Below, in pieces: positions 61,601-64,000 of a stretch of 64,000 nt of DNA. The position numbers were made by a program, and so were the translations under genes. The notes beneath the pieces are model-generated. The model saw only the letters and a list, made by a program, of their open reading frames with translations, was not told the origin of the DNA and searched no databases. Position 1 is the stretch's first letter. Each line of letters opens with the position of its first letter. The DNA is taken from contig NZ_AVBI01000001.1 of assembly GCF_000498475.1 (NCBI RefSeq), positions 524,001 through 588,000 on the forward strand, given 5' to 3'. This DNA comes from Flavobacterium cauense R2A-7 (GTDB taxonomy: Bacteria; Bacteroidota; Bacteroidia; Flavobacteriales; Flavobacteriaceae).

Positions 61601-64000
61601 TTCATATCTGAAGTTACGGATGCCAATACGGGATCTTTAACTTATATAGAGATATATAATGGTACCGGTGCTGCTGTTAATTTAGCAAACTATAGACTTA
61701 AAATTTATAACAACGGTAGTGGTACCGCTTCTTGTGACTTCGCTTTAACGGGTACTTTAGCTAATAACGCTGTTCATGTTGTAAAAGTGAGTAGTGATGC
61801 TAATATAGCAGGTGTTACACCAAACCAATCTGTTACAACTTGTGCGGGAGTTAATATTGATGATAACATTCGATTAACTACAAGCGCTGGTGTTGAGATT
61901 GATAATTGGGGTCGAAGAGACGGAATAGCGTTTACACCTAACAATCAACCGGGTTATACTTACAGAAGGTTAGCAACTGTTACCGCTCCAAGTAATACTT
62001 GGAATCCTGCAGACTGGTCGGCTATCGATCCGGAGGTTTATACTAATGTGGGTAGCTTTACACCTGCCACTTCTAACTATCAGTTTAGTATAGATGGGGT
62101 AACTTATCAAACAAGTAACGTCTTTACGAACGTTCCAGCGGGAACGTATAACGTAACGGTTATGGATATGGTTACGGGATGTATTTCCAATGCCACTGTT
62201 GTGGTGTTGAACACTCCAGTTGTTCCTGTTGCTCCAACGGTAACAGCTACATCACCAACAACATGTGCGGTGCCTACCGGATCGTTAACAGTTACAGCTC
62301 CAGTTGGTGCTTCTTACGAATACAGTATTGATGGTGTAACTTATCAGGCAGCCACTTCATTTACCGGCTTGGTGCCTGGAACATATAATGTTATTGTTCG
62401 TGATGTTGCTAATGGTTGTATTTCAACCGCAACTTCGGCTACTATACTACCGGCTCCGGGTTCACCGGCTGCTCCAACAGCTAGTGTTACCGTTCAGCCA
62501 ACATGTATTGTTACAACAGGAACGATTGTAGTTACAGCTCCTTTGGGTGCTACTTTAGAATATTCAATCGATGGGGTAACATACCAATCAGGAACTACGT
62601 TCGCTGGTTTATTACCTGGAACTTATAATGTTTCGGTACACGATACTGCATCGGGTTGTATTTCTTCTGCCACTACATTAACAGTGAATCCTATTCCTGC
62701 TAATCCTGCCGCTCCAACGGCTAGCGTTACGGTTCAGCCAACCTGTACAACTCCAACAGGTACTATTGAAGTAACGGCTCCAGTAGGCGCTACTTACGAA
62801 TACAGTATTGATGGAGTGACGTATCAGTCGGGAGTAACTTTTGCCGGATTGACTCCAGGCAATTACAACGTAACGGTTCGTGATATTACTACAGGTTGTA
62901 TTTCTTCGGCTACAGTAGTTACTGTAGATCCAATTCCTGCTAATCCTGCTGCTCCAACAGCAAGTGTTACGGTTCAGCCAACTTGTGCAGTACCAACAGG
63001 AACTATTGAAGTTACGGCTCCTGTAGGTGCTACTTTCGAATACAGTGTAGACGGGGTAACTTATCAGGTTAGTACAACTTTTGCTGGTTTGACTCCTGCT
63101 ACTTACAACGTAATGGTACGTGATGTTGTTACGGGATGTGTTTCTTCGGCAACACCAGTAACAATTGTGCCGGTTGCCGGTGCTCCTGTTGCTCCAACAG
63201 CCAGCACAACGGTACAGCCTACATGTGCAGTTCCTACCGGAACGATTGTAGTTACAGCTCCATTGAGTGCCAATTACGAATACAGTGTTAATGGCACTAC
63301 TTATCAGGCAGGCACTACTTTTGCGGGTCTCGCTTCAGGTACTTATAGTGTTACGGTTCGTGATATTACAACAGGTTGTATTTCTCCAATAACTGTTGTT
63401 GTTGTGGATCCAATTCCTGCTAGTCCTTTAGTGCCTTCTGTAACAGTTACGGTACAACCAACTTGTACAAGTCCTACAGCTTCTATCGAGATCACATCTC
63501 CACTAGGTGCTAATTATGAGTATAACGTTGATGCGTCAGTTTTCCAGGCAAGTCCAATATTTACTGGTATTACTGCTGGAATTCATACGGTTACAGTTCG
63601 TGATAATGTTACAGGTTGTACAGCTCAAACTTCGATTGAAATTATCGCCCCTGTTAGCCCTGATACGCCTGGTTTAGTTGTTAATACACAACCAGTGTGT
63701 AACGATTTAACAGGAAGTATTGAAGTGCTTTCTCCAATCGGTGCGAATTATCAATACGCGATTAATGGTGGTATTTATCAAAATAATCCTATTTTTGCAG
63801 GATTAAATGAAGGAATTTACGCTATAACTGTAATGGATGTAGTAACTGGATGTATTTCTCAAGTTGCTTCCATCGATGTTCAGGATTTAGGATGTACAAT
63901 TCCTCGCGGAATCTCTCCTAACGGTGACGGTAAAAACGACGCGTTTGATATATCAACACTTAATGTGACTAAGCTTTCGATTTTCAACCGTTACGGTGTT
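55679..64000 (+). CDS. Giant T9SS type-B secreted adhesin (partial, continues past window)
   Basis: At least 2774 residues, open to the window end; the frame was checked at several points and no frameshift found. The signal peptide is MKKITLVIFMSLLSFLGYAQ. The order is an anchor-J/MAM-like domain (about 21-197); FN3; PPC-like; FN3; a second anchor-J (about 510-672); FN3; three CUB-like domains alternating with FN3 (about 767-1400); two PPC-like domains; and an Ig-like pair. Nine SprB-type repeats of about 80 residues with QPTC...YEYSIDGVTYQ...TTGCIS follow (from about 1870), the second split by a lamin-tail-like domain. The start of the gliding-motility C-terminal domain (PRGISPNGDGKNDAFDI) is at about 2742. 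Probably a surface adhesin moved by gliding machinery or involved in attachment. Confidence 0.9.
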   Translation, partial: MKKITLVIFMSLLSFLGYAQFPESFDTGIPATWNVSDNGLGTPQNWTTTSTLFLPTHGGAQHAIANRGAIGAGNTSENWLVTPQITLPANGQLRFWTKMTISGDSGTLYQLRVSTTSQTNHASFTTIQQWTESELETAMAAGGSSAYNVYGEIVKNLTPAYTAGQTLWIAFVKVNEQTGATVEGDRWLIDDVNLVQQCVDPLTLNATSITSTSAQLSWTSPGPATSWDIEMVASPGTPTGIPTATGVTNPYTYTGLTPGTQYSFYVRSVCGVGNTSNWVGPFIFLTTPLGQVCSGPIPITTLPYTHTSNTNLYGDDYNASAGTGCGTAGNYLNGDDVVYSFTPTFTGLVDISMTPTANASGLFVYSSCANIGVSCMAGVSNTGGGIRNIPNFAVTAGTTYYIVISTNGTPQSTGYTLVLQQVNCAQPTALTATGITASGVTLGWTSAFSAFEYVIQPAGTGLPMGAGTPSANPVTVNTLNSNTQYEYYVRTDCGGGLYSIWAGPFTFRTLCGPIAVPFFEGFNGTPASPTEICWTVLNVNADANAWNMNYATTPYEGDQAASIVSSTSTNNDWLISPQLVLNGNQRLRYRYRVASAASACNFEVKVSTGGPVEANFTTTIVPQASYTNVTYLEKFVNLTGITGNVNIGWHVAPGANGSRIFIDAVIVEDIPPCPQPIDVTVSTITPTTATINWTPGSTETSWQVVVQPTGSPAPTLATQGTTVNTPPPYIATGLLGSTTYDVYVLANCGANGPSVWTGPITFTTLIAPPVCGGTFFDTGGSTAAYANNENSTWTIFPVNPGDVVTVTFTSFNVQATSDGMYVYNGNSTAAPQFSSTNGAGTPLNLPGAYWGTTVPGPFTSSAADGSLTFNFVSNGSTTAAGWAANVTCGPRPTCAAPLSISQSALTYNSVNLAWTGGSATAWEVIAVPCGSPRPTGATAGWVPASTNPFTLTGLTGSTCYDFYVRGICSPTDASTVVGPVTATTPVTPPICGGNFYDSGGPSASYAASENRTVTICPSTPGDLVTVTFTSFATENNFDFLRVYDGNSAAAPLLATLTGTALPPSFTSSATNGCLTFVFTSDSSVQSAGWAANVTCAPPPTCPRPTGLTATAVTNVSATLGWTNVGPATAWQVIALPCGSPIPTAATPGWVPAPTNPFVLTGLNQATCYNFYVMAVCSPTDSSTPSNAYTATTQVTPPACGGNFYDTGGPSASYAANANSTVTICPTNPGDVVTVTFSAFATENNFDFLRVYDGNSAAAPLLATLTGTTIPPAFTSSSVDGCLTFVFTSDGSVQSAGWAASVTCSPAPTCPRKPINLTATQVTSTSALLGWTETGTATQWQVLVLPAGSPVPVPGTTGIIVNSNPALITGLNPSTTYTFFVSALCTPTDASYWSNGFTFTTAPANDECATATFVPVNANAFCNQTVPGTLSLATGSVGTPIAPCVGTADDDVWYQFIATNSYLNVSLQNVAGSTTNLNFAVYTGSCAGLTQFFCSAAGALQGTLNGLTVGQTYYIRVYSNAATPQTTTFNLCISTPSTCATASTVCSITYGNTTGVTSLGTIGCLSSSPNPTYFTIQVGTSGPINFELTQSSPGSATPNLDVDYAAWGPFTSQAAGCAAGIPFIPPVNTNPSGDPQDHGCSFSAAPIEQFNIPNALAGQFYIILITNYSNQSGSISLNQTNAGQPGAGVTICCPDANFSYVPGTYCKGTSANPVATIATGSLAGTFSSPNPAVVFVNTATGEINLAATPAGNYIIYNTVAATASCGVKTYSYVITIVEPALATIAYGASSYCNNLVGTQPVTVTGTPGGTFAVTPVGLLINANTGAITPVGSVPGTYTVSYNFPVTTGCGVTSFTTTVTINATPNPAPTVVQPTCTTPTGTVTVLPTAATYEYSIDGGTTYLATNVFSGLTPNTYSVVIRDTTTGCISAPFPVTVNAVPVAPVAPTTTLVQPTCIAGGQITVTSPLNGAVVYNNLFISEVTDANTGSLTYIEIYNGTGAAVNLANYRLKIYNNGSGTASCDFALTGTLANNAVHVVKVSSDANIAGVTPNQSVTTCAGVNIDDNIRLTTSAGVEIDNWGRRDGIAFTPNNQPGYTYRRLATVTAPSNTWNPADWSAIDPEVYTNVGSFTPATSNYQFSIDGVTYQTSNVFTNVPAGTYNVTVMDMVTGCISNATVVVLNTPVVPVAPTVTATSPTTCAVPTGSLTVTAPVGASYEYSIDGVTYQAATSFTGLVPGTYNVIVRDVANGCISTATSATILPAPGSPAAPTASVTVQPTCIVTTGTIVVTAPLGATLEYSIDGVTYQSGTTFAGLLPGTYNVSVHDTASGCISSATTLTVNPIPANPAAPTASVTVQPTCTTPTGTIEVTAPVGATYEYSIDGVTYQSGVTFAGLTPGNYNVTVRDITTGCISSATVVTVDPIPANPAAPTASVTVQPTCAVPTGTIEVTAPVGATFEYSVDGVTYQVSTTFAGLTPATYNVMVRDVVTGCVSSATPVTIVPVAGAPVAPTASTTVQPTCAVPTGTIVVTAPLSANYEYSVNGTTYQAGTTFAGLASGTYSVTVRDITTGCISPITVVVVDPIPASPLVPSVTVTVQPTCTSPTASIEITSPLGANYEYNVDASVFQASPIFTGITAGIHTVTVRDNVTGCTAQTSIEIIAPVSPDTPGLVVNTQPVCNDLTGSIEVLSPIGANYQYAINGGIYQNNPIFAGLNEGIYAITVMDVVTGCISQVASIDVQDLGCTIPRGISPNGDGKNDAFDISTLNVTKLSIFNRYGV
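58640..59590 (+). repeat. Duplicated CUB-FN3 module, 624 nt apart
   Basis: CUB copies beginning near 58649 and 59273 share long near-identical stretches, including the YDGNSAAAPLLATLTGT coding segment. The offset is exactly 624 nt (208 codons), with an FN3 domain between. A more diverged CUB copy precedes them at about 57979-58345. Confidence 0.8.
61289..63895 (+). repeat. Nine tandem SprB-type repeats, 240-nt period
   Basis: Gln codons of the QP(T/V)C motif fall at 61289, 61526, 62495, 62735, 62975, 63215, 63455 and 63689, with repeat 3 (SPTTC) near 62252. Repeats 4-8 are exactly 240 nt apart. Repeat 2 is interrupted between about 61592 and 62074. Confidence 0.85.

Overview
The window reads as chromosomal DNA from a member of the Flavobacteriaceae, probably Flavobacterium or a close relative. 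The evidence is AT-rich DNA, A-rich leaders in place of Shine-Dalgarno sequences, repeated TAnnTTTG promoter boxes, many Bacteroidota-specific families (DUF4837, DUF4349, DUF4175, DUF2480, DUF3078), and a giant surface protein ending in the gliding-motility-type C-terminal domain used by the type IX secretion system. Most genes are housekeeping. There is no prophage, insertion sequence or CRISPR array.

Layout. 0-6.4 kb: zinc-type CDF exporter, rpiB, a DUF2007 protein, rnr, a head-GIN protein, a LysE-type exporter, tRNA-Cys and folB. 6.5-13.3 kb: glnS, a three-gene small envelope/stress cluster, an SPFH protein, an outer-membrane barrel and gltX. 13.3-14.1 kb: an 0.8-kb gene-free AT-rich region with clustered DnaA-box-like 9-mers, my candidate oriC. 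14.1-19.8 kb: a DUF4175 protein, ybeY and mnmG, with three parS-like palindromes at the ends of ybeY and mnmG. The two signals together suggest this is the replication-origin domain. 19.9-30.3 kb: methyltransferase, OmpH/Skp-like lipoprotein, PIF1-like helicase, DoxX, holB, pgk, LysM transglycosylase, DUF4837 lipoprotein and a GNAT enzyme. 30.3-37.0 kb (minus strand): two double-OmpA-domain proteins, kup, a CtpA-type protease, DUF4349 and rnpA. 37.3-43.0 kb: a small protein, two secreted peptidases (M1, S8), a MarR regulator with a perfect palindromic operator candidate, and an MBL hydrolase. 43.1-53.3 kb: the SUF iron-sulfur system in two blocks (A-type carrier-sufB-sufC-sufD, then sufS-lipoprotein-sufE-sufT-like), separated by two membrane-protein genes and a carbonic anhydrase. 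53.3-55.5 kb: a DUF3078 protein and hflX. From 55.7 kb to the window end: one uninterrupted reading frame of at least 2774 codons, a T9SS type-B adhesin built from anchor-J, FN3, CUB, PPC-like, lamin-tail and SprB-type repeats.

The most unusual signal is a set of four intergenic elements (about 4.8, 19.7, 45.8 and 52.7 kb) built on a strict 7-nucleotide period. In three of them one family of heptads is inverted around a short centre. I know of no described element with this architecture in Flavobacteriaceae. Other points are an intrinsic-terminator-like hairpin that contains the start codon of the DUF4837 gene, parS sites that overlap coding ends, a lamin-tail domain inserted inside a SprB-type repeat, and a possible 21-residue membrane peptide.
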